Made by a program: the position numbers and the translations under genes. Below, piece after piece: positions 18,700 through 29,508 of a DNA stretch of 51,122 bases. This DNA comes from an uncultured Thermomicrobiales bacterium (GTDB taxonomy: Bacteria; Chloroflexota; Chloroflexia; Thermomicrobiales; UBA6265): NCBI GenBank assembly GCA_902806345.1, contig CADCWF010000351.1, positions 1 through 51,122 on the forward strand, read 5' to 3'. Position 1 is the first letter of the stretch. Each line of letters opens with the position of its first letter. The notes under the pieces were generated by a model. That model did no database searches. It saw only the letters and a program-made list of their open reading frames with translations, and was not told where the DNA came from.

Positions 18700-20199
18700 C
18701 TAGGCAATCGGCTCCAGGCCAACGGCTGTCTGAGCGGAGGTTCGTCCCGGCTCCGCTCGTTCGGCCGCCTCGCGGTCGGTGCGTTCCACCGCGACGGGCA
18801 GCGCCTGCCCGATCTGGTCGATCACCTGACCGAAAACCTTCTGGGCGCTCCAGTCACGGCGAGCCATCGGCGCCAGCGTGGCGACGGTGCCGTCCGGCGC
18901 AGCCGCCACGATGCCTCGGATGCGGCGGTGCGGGAAGTAGAAGCTGACCGCCAGCCCGCCGACAAGCAGCAGCGAAGCCGCGATGAAGATGGGGATGCCC
19001 GGGTTGCGAGCGACCTGGAGCACGGTGAACCGCTTCTCCCGGACGAAGGTGACGGCGAGGTCTCCGAGCGCCACGGTTTCGCCCTGGCGGATGACGGACT
19101 CCTCGACCCCTGCGAGCGGGCTGGAGCCGTTCACCGGTCGTACCTGGAGGTACATCTGGCCGCTTCGGAGTCGGAGTTGGTCCAGCTCTGGCTGGTTGGC
19201 CGGATTCGCGTCCGGGGCGATCACCGTCAACTGGACCCCGGCGGGAGGAATGTCGAGCACTGCCGCCGGCGCGTCCGGGTTCGTCTTGGCGGTGTACGGT
19301 CCCAGCGGCAAAGACTCGTCGAGAATCAGGGCGCCACTCTGGTCGGCCACCTGGAGCCGGACCGCTTGGCCGAACCCGGACTGGTAGATCGTGGTGTCGC
19401 CAAACGTGAGGGGGTTGTTGACGGTGATCGAACCGGTCGAGACCACGTCCTCCTCGCGAAGGATGGTCAGGTCGCTGCGGTACTCCTTGGCGACGCCAAG
19501 CTCGTCGTAGACCTCGCTGAAATCGTCGACCCGGATGCTCACGCCCGTCTCGTGGCCGAGCTCGCGGGTGACCCCCTCCGGCACGATGAAGTCCGTCTCG
19601 CGGAACCCCCAGCGGGCACCGACGACGCCGCCGACGAGCACCAGGATCAGCGCCAGGTGGAACGGGAAGGTGCCGAGTTTGCCCCACCGGAAGCGGTCGG
19701 CGTAGAGGTGCGTCTCGCCGTTCCGCTCCTCGGTCAGGACGCGGTACCGCTCGGCTCGCATCATCCGAGCGAGGTCGGCGGCAAGCTCCTGCCGTGGCCG
19801 CTCCGAGGTCAGCCTCGCCGACGATTCCGCGTTTCGGAGGAAGCCCTGGGTGGTGGCGACGGTCGGCCGGGAAATCGAGGTCCAGATACCGGGCGCCCGG
19901 TTCGCGGTGCAGATCGCAATCGCGACCGCCAACAGGGTCAGGATGCCCATGAACGGCAGCGAGACGAAGACGTCCCAGGCGTACCAGCGGACGACAAGGT
20001 CTTCGGTGAACGGGACGTGGTCGGCGATCCAGCGGGGGACGGAGCTGCCCCGGAGGGTGCCGACGAGGACGAGCACCGCCAGGAAGGCGATCTCCCAGAT
20101 CGCGGCACGGACCGAGCAGAGGAAGCGCCAGACCCGATCGACCGCCACCTCCAGCGGGGGCCGACTGGGAACGGAATGAGCGAGGCTGGCCTGGGCCAT
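18700..20199 (-). CDS. resB: Cytochrome c biogenesis protein ResB/Ccs1
   Basis: Partner of CcsB in System II; together they deliver heme and ligate it to apocytochrome c outside the membrane. The 499-residue protein shows VDRVWRFLCSVRAAIWEI (first helix), SLPFMGILTLLAVAIAIC (second), LGTFPFHLALILVLVGGVVG (third), a large extracytoplasmic beta-rich domain (about 200-405) with YQSGFGQAV, and a last helix GIPIFIAASLLLVGGLAVSF. This order is that of ResB. A cytoplasmic tail of about 70 residues follows. It lies between ccdA and ccsB with short gaps (31 and 36 bases). Confidence 0.94.
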   Translation of the reverse strand: MAQASLAHSVPSRPPLEVAVDRVWRFLCSVRAAIWEIAFLAVLVLVGTLRGSSVPRWIADHVPFTEDLVVRWYAWDVFVSLPFMGILTLLAVAIAICTANRAPGIWTSISRPTVATTQGFLRNAESSARLTSERPRQELAADLARMMRAERYRVLTEERNGETHLYADRFRWGKLGTFPFHLALILVLVGGVVGARWGFRETDFIVPEGVTRELGHETGVSIRVDDFSEVYDELGVAKEYRSDLTILREEDVVSTGSITVNNPLTFGDTTIYQSGFGQAVRLQVADQSGALILDESLPLGPYTAKTNPDAPAAVLDIPPAGVQLTVIAPDANPANQPELDQLRLRSGQMYLQVRPVNGSSPLAGVEESVIRQGETVALGDLAVTFVREKRFTVLQVARNPGIPIFIAASLLLVGGLAVSFYFPHRRIRGIVAAAPDGTVATLAPMARRDWSAQKVFGQVIDQIGQALPVAVERTDREAAERAEPGRTSAQTAVGLEPIA

Positions 20200-20230
20200 G
20201 CGGCGGGTGCTCCCGACGGGCAGGCGCCCG

Positions 20231-20980
20231 CTACAGCGACGGCTCCAGGGGGGTCCAGGGAGAAAGGGCGACGAGGCGGGCGAAGAACTGCTGGTATAGC
20301 CCCAGTAGCATGACCGCGCCGAGCGCCACCATTACCCCGCCGGACAGGCTGGTGACCGCTGGGAGGCGGCGGTTGAGCAAGCGGATGATAGCGGGGGAAG
20401 AGCCGTAGGCAACCGCCGCCGCCATGAACGGAACCGCCAGTCCAAGCGAGTAGGCGGTCAGGAGGAGTCCCGCGCGCTCGATGCTGCCTTGGCCCGCCGC
20501 CATCGTGAGGATGGCCCCGAGGATCGGGCCGACGCAGGGCGACCAGCCGGCACCGAAGGTGACCCCGACGACGAACGACGACCCGATCTGGCCGGCTGGC
20601 AGCGACCCGGTCGACAGCCGACGCTCGCGGTCGAGCAGGGGCAAACGGATGATCCCGAGTTGGTGGAGCCCGAGAACGACGAGAAGGGCACCGCCCAGGC
20701 GGACGATCCAGAAGCGATTGCCGGCGACCAGGGAGCCGGTCTCGACGAGCATGCCGGCGGCCCCGAGGGCGACCCCGAGCAGGACGAAGACCAGGGCGAA
20801 GCCGGCGACATAGGCGGCGGCGTTGGCGACGATCCGGCGGCGGACGGCTGCATCTGCCTCACCCGTCCCGACCCCTGCCAGATGGGCAAGGTAGATCGGT
20901 ACGAGCGGCAGCACGCACGGCGAGGAGATGGAGAGCACCCCGGCCCCGAACGCGGCCAGGAGGGAGACCTCGACGTTCAT
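20231..20980 (-). CDS. ccdA: Cytochrome c biogenesis protein CcdA (DsbD-like)
   Basis: Six-helix membrane protein that passes reducing equivalents from cytosolic thioredoxin to extracytoplasmic thiol-disulfide proteins such as the TlpA encoded at the end of this operon. The conserved redox cysteines are in SISSPCVLPLVPIYLAHLAG (C22) and GAGWSPCVGPILGAIL. I chose the ATG at 20980, giving 249 residues that begin MNVEVSLLAAFGAGVLS, the family norm. An in-frame TTG at 21016 adds 12 residues without homology. It leads the cytochrome c maturation operon. Confidence 0.94.
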   Translation of the reverse strand: MNVEVSLLAAFGAGVLSISSPCVLPLVPIYLAHLAGVGTGEADAAVRRRIVANAAAYVAGFALVFVLLGVALGAAGMLVETGSLVAGNRFWIVRLGGALLVVLGLHQLGIIRLPLLDRERRLSTGSLPAGQIGSSFVVGVTFGAGWSPCVGPILGAILTMAAGQGSIERAGLLLTAYSLGLAVPFMAAAVAYGSSPAIIRLLNRRLPAVTSLSGGVMVALGAVMLLGLYQQFFARLVALSPWTPLEPSL

Positions 20981-21063
20981 GAAGGCAACCGTACCACCCG
21001 CCCCGAGGGGGGTCAATTTGCTCGGTCGGCCCGTCCCGGAACCCCTGCCGGACCCGCCGTTCC

Positions 21064-21072
21064 TGATATACT
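21064..21072 (+). promoter_or_regulatory. Extended -10 promoter of recO
   Basis: TGA followed directly by TATACT, an extended -10 without a clear -35. The predicted start point near 21079 lies only about four bases before the ATG of a 13-codon leader frame. Confidence 0.55.
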
Positions 21073-21077
21073 GCTGA

Positions 21078-21107
21078 ACATAATGAACGAAGCCGAGAGC
21101 GCACCAA
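21078..21107 (-). promoter_or_regulatory. Possible ccdA operon promoter, overlapping the recO start region
   Basis: TTGGTG and TTATGT with an 18-base spacer on the minus strand. If real, the ccdA and recO promoters face away from each other and overlap, so the two transcripts may interfere. Confidence 0.35.
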
Positions 21108-21124
21108 GGGGCGTCGCGGGGTGA
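21083..21124 (+). CDS. Possible 13-codon leader peptide upstream of recO
   Basis: A short frame ATG-AAC-GAA...GGG-TGA encodes MNEAESAPRGVAG. Its TGA overlaps the recO GTG (GTGA). It starts almost at the predicted transcription start, so it would be read from a nearly leaderless mRNA and could bring ribosomes to recO, whose own ribosome site is poor. It may be chance; there is no homology evidence. Confidence 0.3.
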   Translation: MNEAESAPRGVAG

Positions 21125-21900
21125 CCGAAAAAACCGCGATCCCCCTCAACGAGCGGTTGTACCGCACCGAAGCGATCGTGCTGTCGCGCCTCGATTACGG
21201 GGAGGCGGACCGAATCGTGACGGTCTATACGCCTCGCCGTGGCAAGTTCCGGATCATCGTCAAGGGCGCCCGCAAGCCGCTCAGCCGGCTCGGCCCGCAC
21301 CTCGACTTCTTCTGCCGCTCGACGCTCCTGCTGGCGAAGGGGCGGGAACTCGACGTCGTCTCCGACGCCGCAACCATTGCCCCGCACGAGCGACTCAGGA
21401 CCGACCTCGACGCCCTCGGCCATGCCTCGCACATGGCCGAGATGCTCAACCGCCTGACCGACGACCGGCAGGAGAACGAGGCGATCTTCGATCTCCTCGC
21501 CCAATCGTTGCGACTGCTCGAGGACGGGGTGGATCCATGGCTCGTCACCCGCCACTACGAGTGGGCGTTGCTCGCCCTGCTCGGCTACCGCCCCGAGCTC
21601 TACCAGTGCATTTCCTGTGGGGCGGAATTGCATGGCGTTCCGAACGCATGGAGCAGTCGGCTCGGCGGCGCCATCTGCCCGCTCTGCCGCAGTGCCGACG
21701 CGGGGTCGCGGATGGTCTCGCTCGATGCCCAGAAGATCCTCCGCCTGTTCGACCGCCAAGGGATCGCCGCGGTCGCCCGGGTCAAGATCGCGTCGGCGCT
21801 GAGGGGCGAGATCGAAGGCGTCCTCGGCGATTACCTCCGCCACCTCACCGAGCGCGAATTGGGAAGCATGAAAGTGCTTCGGGCGATCCAGCAATCGTAG
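21121..21900 (+). CDS. recO: DNA repair protein RecO
   Basis: Recombination mediator that anneals single strands and helps load RecA in the RecFOR pathway. The 259-residue product has the N-terminal OB fold (RTEAIVLSRLDYGEADRIVT, then VYTPRRGKFRIIVKGARK) and a helical domain with a zinc finger, C163-x2-C166 and C186-x2-C189 (QCISCGAEL and CPLCR). A GTG start is the only candidate before the conserved region. It converges on trmD, and the two genes are separated by a palindromic repeat. Confidence 0.95.
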   Translation: MTEKTAIPLNERLYRTEAIVLSRLDYGEADRIVTVYTPRRGKFRIIVKGARKPLSRLGPHLDFFCRSTLLLAKGRELDVVSDAATIAPHERLRTDLDALGHASHMAEMLNRLTDDRQENEAIFDLLAQSLRLLEDGVDPWLVTRHYEWALLALLGYRPELYQCISCGAELHGVPNAWSSRLGGAICPLCRSADAGSRMVSLDAQKILRLFDRQGIAAVARVKIASALRGEIEGVLGDYLRHLTERELGSMKVLRAIQQS

Positions 21901-21960
21901 TCAGTGACCTCATGAGCCCCATACGTCTACGTGGAGCCAGTTGACTGCTCGGTTCGTCCA

Positions 21961-22029
21961 CCCCTGCGGAACCCCCTCTCGCTGGCAAGGGCGAGGGGGC
22001 TGGATTCGCACTCGGTGACGGTAAGGGCT
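21961..22029. repeat. Dispersed palindromic GC-rich repeat, copy B, between recO and trmD
   Basis: A C-rich arm (ccccctctcgc) and a G-rich arm (gcgaggggg) form an imperfect hairpin. On the minus strand it shares AGCCCTTACC and a GCGAGAGGG-like core with copy A. It covers the end of trmD and sits between convergent genes, so it may act as a two-way terminator. Confidence 0.55.
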
Positions 22030-22849
22030 AGCCGCAGGCTGCAGGCCCTGTCTGATCGGATGCAGTACCAGCAGTATTCGCCTCCCGCCGCACCTCCTCG
22101 ACCAGCAACCGCTCGTCCTCCGACAGCGACGCGTCTGACAGCAGGTCCGGCCGGAGTGCCGCGGTCCGACGGATGGCTTCCACCCGCCGCCACCGGGCCA
22201 CCTCCCCGTGGTGTCCGCTCAGCAACACTGGCGGCACCACAAGTCCACGGAACTCGTGAGGCCGAGTGTAATGCGGGTACTCGACCAGACCCCTCTGGTG
22301 GGACTCCTCGGCGACGGACGAGGCATGGATGACGCCGGGGAGGAGTCGCGCCACCGCGTCAACGACGACCATCGCCGGCAGTTCGCCGCCGGTCAGCACG
22401 TAGTCGCCAACCGAGACCTCTTCCGCCCCGAGTACCTCGACCACCCGCTGGTCGATCCCCTCATACCGGCCACACACGATCGCGATCCGGCTCGCCGTGG
22501 CAAGTGATGCCGCCGTCCTCTGGTCGTACAACCTGCCGCCCGCCGCCATGAGAAGAACTCGAGCCTTCGGCAGGTCGTCGCCAAGCGTCTCTTCGACGGC
22601 GGCGACGATGGGAGGCGCGACCATCACCATGCCGGCGCCTCCGCCGTACGGCGTGTCGTCGGCGGTCCGGTGGCGGTCGTGCGTCCAGTCGCGGATGTCG
22701 TGGATCCGGATGTCAATTGCCCCGCTTTCCCGAGCGCGCCGAACGATCGACTCGTCGAAGGGACCGCGAAACATCGCCGGGAACAGCGTGAAGATGTCAA
22801 CGATCAGTCCTGACCGCACTCTTGCCGGAAGTTCGGCAGAAGCGGTCAT
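22028..22849 (-). CDS. trmD: tRNA (guanine37-N1)-methyltransferase TrmD
   Basis: SPOUT-class enzyme that makes m1G37 in tRNAs and prevents frameshifting. The 273-residue protein shows [57 protein letters not shown] and the deep-knot SAM site [17 protein letters not shown], followed by RLLPGVI and EYPHYTRP. The ATG at 22849 overlaps the stop of the HAD gene (ATGA), which settles the start. It is unusual in not being next to rpsP, rimM or rplS, at least within this window. Confidence 0.96.
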   Translation of the reverse strand: MTASAELPARVRSGLIVDIFTLFPAMFRGPFDESIVRRARESGAIDIRIHDIRDWTHDRHRTADDTPYGGGAGMVMVAPPIVAAVEETLGDDLPKARVLLMAAGGRLYDQRTAASLATASRIAIVCGRYEGIDQRVVEVLGAEEVSVGDYVLTGGELPAMVVVDAVARLLPGVIHASSVAEESHQRGLVEYPHYTRPHEFRGLVVPPVLLSGHHGEVARWRRVEAIRRTAALRPDLLSDASLSEDERLLVEEVRREANTAGTASDQTGPAACG

Positions 22850-23586
22850 GGTGCCGGGTTTCGGAGCAACGCCAGGAGGGGACGGGCGGCACCGGCGAGG
22901 GAGGTCAGGGTGAGATCTGGCGGTCGGCCCCCGGCGGGGACGGCTGGGTCGCTCGCGATCCATACCGCTCGGAGCCCGGCGCCCTGGGCCCCGCCGACAT
23001 CCCATCGAAATGAATCCCCGACATGGACGACGGCTTCCGGCTTGAAGCCGAGGCGATCCACGGCGTGCAGGTAGATCTCCGGTCTACTCTTGTAGAAGCC
23101 GGCACTGGCCGAGGTGGTGACGTCCACGAACCGATCCCGGATCCCGAGCTTGCTCAGGGACCACTCCAGGAACGGATGGTAGACCGCACTGGACACCACC
23201 CCGAGCGGCACGCCGGCGGCGTGGAGGGCGAGCACCGTCTCGACCGCGCCTGGGGTTGCCTCGGCCCCGTCGAGCGTCGCCCGCATCAGTTCCTCAATCC
23301 CGGCGGCAATCGACGCGCCGTCGCGATGCAGACCGAGTTCGGCCAGGACGAGAGCCACGCACTGCTCGGCGGGTTCCTCCACCCCGTGGTCGACGATGGT
23401 AGTTCGGAGCCGGCGGTAGGCGGCGTCGGCATCTGCCAGTGTCTCGTCGGAGATCGTCGTTCCGCGTCGTCCCGCGTCCCAGACGAGATAGGACGAGACA
23501 AGCGACCGAATCTCGAGCTCGAACCATGCGTCGCAGTGGACAAGGGTGTCGTGGAAGTCGAAGGTGATCGCCCCGATGACCTGCAT
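22846..23586 (-). CDS. HAD-superfamily hydrolase
   Basis: A 246-residue haloacid-dehalogenase-type phosphatase. Motif I is DFHDT (Asp10 and Asp13), with His where Asp-Gly is more common; motif II is [10 protein letters not shown]; motif III Lys is in [15 protein letters not shown]; motif IV is [18 protein letters not shown]. The alpha-helical cap lies between motifs I and II, so subfamily I. ATG 23586 was chosen because homology begins at [13 protein letters not shown]; the extra upstream residues look non-coding. It is translationally coupled to trmD. The substrate is unknown; phosphoglycolate- or sugar-phosphate-type substrates are plausible. Confidence 0.88.
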   Translation of the reverse strand: MQVIGAITFDFHDTLVHCDAWFELEIRSLVSSYLVWDAGRRGTTISDETLADADAAYRRLRTTIVDHGVEEPAEQCVALVLAELGLHRDGASIAAGIEELMRATLDGAEATPGAVETVLALHAAGVPLGVVSSAVYHPFLEWSLSKLGIRDRFVDVTTSASAGFYKSRPEIYLHAVDRLGFKPEAVVHVGDSFRWDVGGAQGAGLRAVWIASDPAVPAGGRPPDLTLTSLAGAARPLLALLRNPAP

Positions 23587-23780
23587 TTGCCCGCCTGTCG
23601 ACCCTGGCCGTTCGCAGGCAGAGGCTAGCACCGGCGGAGGGGGGGGGCAATTCGCGCCGCGTCTCGTTCGCGGGTCGGAGGACCCGGCAGGGCAGTCGTA
23701 TAAACTTGCGGTGGTAGCGGACGCGTCGCGCCGCCGCGGGACGAGATGAGCCCGAGGCGGGTGGCGTCAGGAGTTGTCTC

Positions 23781-26594
<2,814 letters not shown>

Positions 26595-26654
26595 GCATCC
26601 CCCGACCGGATCGGTCGCTCTCGTGGTCGCGACAAAGGGCAAGGGGAGCGTCCG

Positions 26655-28184
26655 ATGGAGTTGCCGCGCTACGCGGAAACGGTCGTGGTCGGCGGCGGCA
26701 CAAGTGGTGCCGTCGTTGCCGGCTTGCTGGCCGAGCATGGCGACGGCAGCGTCCTCGTGCTCGAAGCCGGTCCCGACTACGGTCCGGTGGCGAGTGGCCG
26801 CTGGCCCGATGATCTTCTCAACGCCGCTGCCCTGGGCTACACCGGGGACTGGGGCTACACGAGCGAGGAGACCTACGCCGACCGGGTCCTCGGCTTCGAA
26901 CGCGCCAGAGTCATCGGCGGCTGCTCCGCCCACAACGGCTGCGCCGCCATCTGGGGCAGTCGGATCGACTACGACGGCTGGGCCGCCGCCGGCTTGGCGG
27001 GCTGGTCGACGGACGACCTCTTGCCGCTGTTCCGGGAGGCGAACCGGCGGATGCGGGTTCGCTTCTACGACGCCGAGGAGGTCACGCCGTTCCAGGCGGC
27101 GTGGCTGGAAGCGGCGGCCGACTCCGGCGTTCCGCTCGTCTCCGATCTGAACGATCTCGACGCCGACGTGGGGATGGCGGCCAGCCCCGTCAACATCGTC
27201 GGCGGCGTCCGCTGGAACTCGGCCTTCGCCTACCTCGATCCGGTGCGCGGCCACTCGGGGCTAACCGTCCTCGGCGACACCCCCGTTTCCCACCTCGTGC
27301 TCGACGGCAATCGAGCGAGGGGCGTTGCCTGCCTCACGTCTAACGGGATCGAGACCGTCGGCGCCGGACGCGTTGTCGTCTCAGCAGGCGCCTATGAGTC
27401 GCCGGCGGTGCTGATGCGGTCCGGAATCGGCGATCCAGATGACCTGCGGGCCGTCGGCATTGAGCCGCGCCACGCCCTGCCTGGAGTCGGCAAGAACCTG
27501 CACGACCACCCATCGGCTCGGCTCGCTTACCGGGGCTCGCCGGAGATGGAGCGGCGGATGGAGGCATTCGCCGGGCAGCGCTGGATGCCGGAGGAGCAGA
27601 CGATCGCCAAGCTGCGGTCGCCGCTCTATCCGCAGACGGAAACCGGGTTCGACCTCCACCTCTACCCGGTCGGCGGCCCGATCGTGGACGGTGGCGGCTG
27701 GCGCTGGCACGTCCCGGTTGCCTGCATGACGCCGCGATCCCGCGGTTCCGTCTCACTCCGCTCCGCGGAACCCGGCGACCGACCGCGGATCGACCACCGC
27801 TACCGGTCGGATCCGGATGGATACGACACGGCCGTCCTCGCGGCCGGTCTCGGCATGGCACGGGCAATCGCGTCGCGCCCGCCGCTCAAGGACTTGCTGG
27901 GGGACGAAATCGAGCCGGGAGCCGACATCATGGATCACGGCGCGCTTGCCTCCTGGATCAACCAAACGGGCGAGCACTACTACCATCCGGTCGGCACATG
28001 CAAGATGGGTGTCCCGGACGATCCGCTGGCGGTCTGCGACCCGCGCGGCAAGGTCCACGGTTTGGACAACGTCTACGTTGCCGATTGCTCGGTCATGCCG
28101 GTCATTCCGCGGGCCAACACCAACATCCCGGCCGTCGTCGTCGGCGAGCGGATCGGCCGCTGGCTCCTCGACTCGAACCCTTAA
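26655..28184 (+). CDS. GMC-family FAD oxidoreductase
   Basis: Glucose-methanol-choline family enzyme of 509 residues that oxidises an alcohol or sugar hydroxyl to carbonyl. The FAD loop VVVGGGTSGAVVAG begins at residue 10 with the ribose-binding Glu37 (LVLEAGPDYG). RVIGGCSAHNGCAAIWG is the GMC signature 1 region, and GAYESPAVLMRSGIG is signature 2. The catalytic base His444 lies in YYHPVGTCKMG, and the second active-site position is in IPRANTNIPA. A ribosome site GGGGAG precedes the ATG. It lies 29 bases before the Gfo/Idh gene and 60 after acnA. The substrate is unknown; a polyol or sugar is suggested by the neighbours. Confidence 0.9.
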   Translation: MELPRYAETVVVGGGTSGAVVAGLLAEHGDGSVLVLEAGPDYGPVASGRWPDDLLNAAALGYTGDWGYTSEETYADRVLGFERARVIGGCSAHNGCAAIWGSRIDYDGWAAAGLAGWSTDDLLPLFREANRRMRVRFYDAEEVTPFQAAWLEAAADSGVPLVSDLNDLDADVGMAASPVNIVGGVRWNSAFAYLDPVRGHSGLTVLGDTPVSHLVLDGNRARGVACLTSNGIETVGAGRVVVSAGAYESPAVLMRSGIGDPDDLRAVGIEPRHALPGVGKNLHDHPSARLAYRGSPEMERRMEAFAGQRWMPEEQTIAKLRSPLYPQTETGFDLHLYPVGGPIVDGGGWRWHVPVACMTPRSRGSVSLRSAEPGDRPRIDHRYRSDPDGYDTAVLAAGLGMARAIASRPPLKDLLGDEIEPGADIMDHGALASWINQTGEHYYHPVGTCKMGVPDDPLAVCDPRGKVHGLDNVYVADCSVMPVIPRANTNIPAVVVGERIGRWLLDSNP

Positions 28185-28213
28185 CAGCGCGGGCGAATCC
28201 AGGAGGGAACCGG

Positions 28214-29215
28214 GTGACGGCCGAGGTCGGGTTCGGCATCATCGGGCTGGGGCGGATGGGCGCGTTCCACGCGTCGCTGCTGCGCGGGCCGGTCAAAGGC
28301 GCGAGGTTGGTGGCAGCGACCGTGGACCCGGGGCATCGCCAGCTCCTACTCGGTTCGGGACAGGCACCCTGTCCGTTGGTCGACGATGTCGATGCCTTGT
28401 TCGCGATGCCCACCGTCGATGCGGTCGTTGTCGTCTCGCCGGCCAGCCTCCACCACGACCACATCCCGCGCGCGGCCGCAGCCGGCAAGGCCATCTTTGC
28501 CGAGAAGCCGTTGGCCGACTCGGTCGAGCGGGCACACGCGGTCGCGGACGATGTGCGGCGGTCCGGCGTCCCGTTCCAGATCGGCTTCCAGCGGCGGTTC
28601 GACCGGGGCTACGCCCGCGCCCGCGAGCTGATCGCGGAAGGCGCAATCGGCAAGGTCGAGATGATCCGGGCGTTGACCTGCGATCGGATGCCGCCGGTGG
28701 AGTTCCTGCGGACCAGCGGTGGTCTCTTCTGGGACCTTGCGATCCACGATTTCGACGCGGCGCGGTTCCTGACCGGCGAGGAAGTCTCGGCGGTTTTCGC
28801 CGTCGGGTCGATCGCGGTCGAACCGCAGCTGACCGAGTTCGACGACATCGACCACGGCATCGTCACGCTCCGGTTCGCGAACGGCGCGCTCGGGGTTGCC
28901 CAGAGCTCCTGGCGCGCCCCGGCCGGGTACGACATCCGAGCCGAGGTCCACGGCTCGCTCGGCAAGGTCGTCACCGAGGTGGACGAGAAATACCCGACCC
29001 ATCTCTACCGGGACGGCGGCGTTTCCCAGGAGCGGCACGACCAGTTCGTCGAGCGTTTCGCCGATGCCTACCGCGCCGAGTTGCAGGCGTTTGTCGATGC
29101 CCTCAGGGCCGACCGGGATCCTTCCCCGAACTTGGACGACGCGCTGCGGGCGGTCGAGATTGCCGACGCCGCGACCCGGAGTCGGCGCGAAGGGCGGTGG
29201 ATCGAGCTCGCGTGA
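28214..29215 (+). CDS. Gfo/Idh/MocA-family dehydrogenase (inositol dehydrogenase-like)
   Basis: NAD(P)-dependent oxidoreductase of 333 residues. The dinucleotide loop GFGIIGLGRMGAFHAS is at the N-terminus, the catalytic Lys lies in IFAEKPLADS, and LFWDLAIHDFDAARFLTGEE is the substrate-site signature seen in inositol 2-dehydrogenases. The start is a GTG with AGGAGG eight bases ahead, which rejects the longer frame overlapping the GMC gene. With the GMC enzyme and the aldehyde dehydrogenase that follow, it suggests oxidation of a polyol or sugar. Exact substrate unknown. Confidence 0.9.
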   Translation: MTAEVGFGIIGLGRMGAFHASLLRGPVKGARLVAATVDPGHRQLLLGSGQAPCPLVDDVDALFAMPTVDAVVVVSPASLHHDHIPRAAAAGKAIFAEKPLADSVERAHAVADDVRRSGVPFQIGFQRRFDRGYARARELIAEGAIGKVEMIRALTCDRMPPVEFLRTSGGLFWDLAIHDFDAARFLTGEEVSAVFAVGSIAVEPQLTEFDDIDHGIVTLRFANGALGVAQSSWRAPAGYDIRAEVHGSLGKVVTEVDEKYPTHLYRDGGVSQERHDQFVERFADAYRAELQAFVDALRADRDPSPNLDDALRAVEIADAATRSRREGRWIELA

Positions 29216-29508
29216 GCTCTGATGGCGCCTGCGCGATTCGATCTAGCCGGTCGCACCCTTGCGGTGAACTTGGCCTTCGGCTTCACGGGGGAATGACTAT
29301 CCCCCGATCCCCTGGAAGCAGAGAGCGGGCAGGGGAGGGAGGGCTACCCACCTCCAGCTCCCCCTCGACTCCTAGACCGGGAGAGTTGAGAGGGGTACGG
29401 GAGTTGGCGGACGAGCGACGTCCCAGCTCCGAGGGCAGGGTAGAATCCTGCGTCCGAAATCGAGCGGTCACCCGTGAGCGCGGGTCCGCCACGCAGGAGG
29501 AACAGACT
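29216..29508 (+). other. Intergenic region with hairpins, no gene
   Basis: This 293-base gap holds a perfect 6-bp hairpin CGGGGG / CCCCCG with a 9-base loop at 29286-29306. A second, imperfect C-rich/G-rich inverted repeat at about 29350-29390 resembles the dispersed repeats at 13480 and 21961. A TAGAAT hexamer at 29441-29446 could be a -10 for the aldehyde dehydrogenase gene, but no -35 is evident. Confidence 0.5.

Noticed and set aside
23699..23704. TATAAA as the acnA promoter
   Set aside because: No matching -35 or TG extension, so not listed as a feature.
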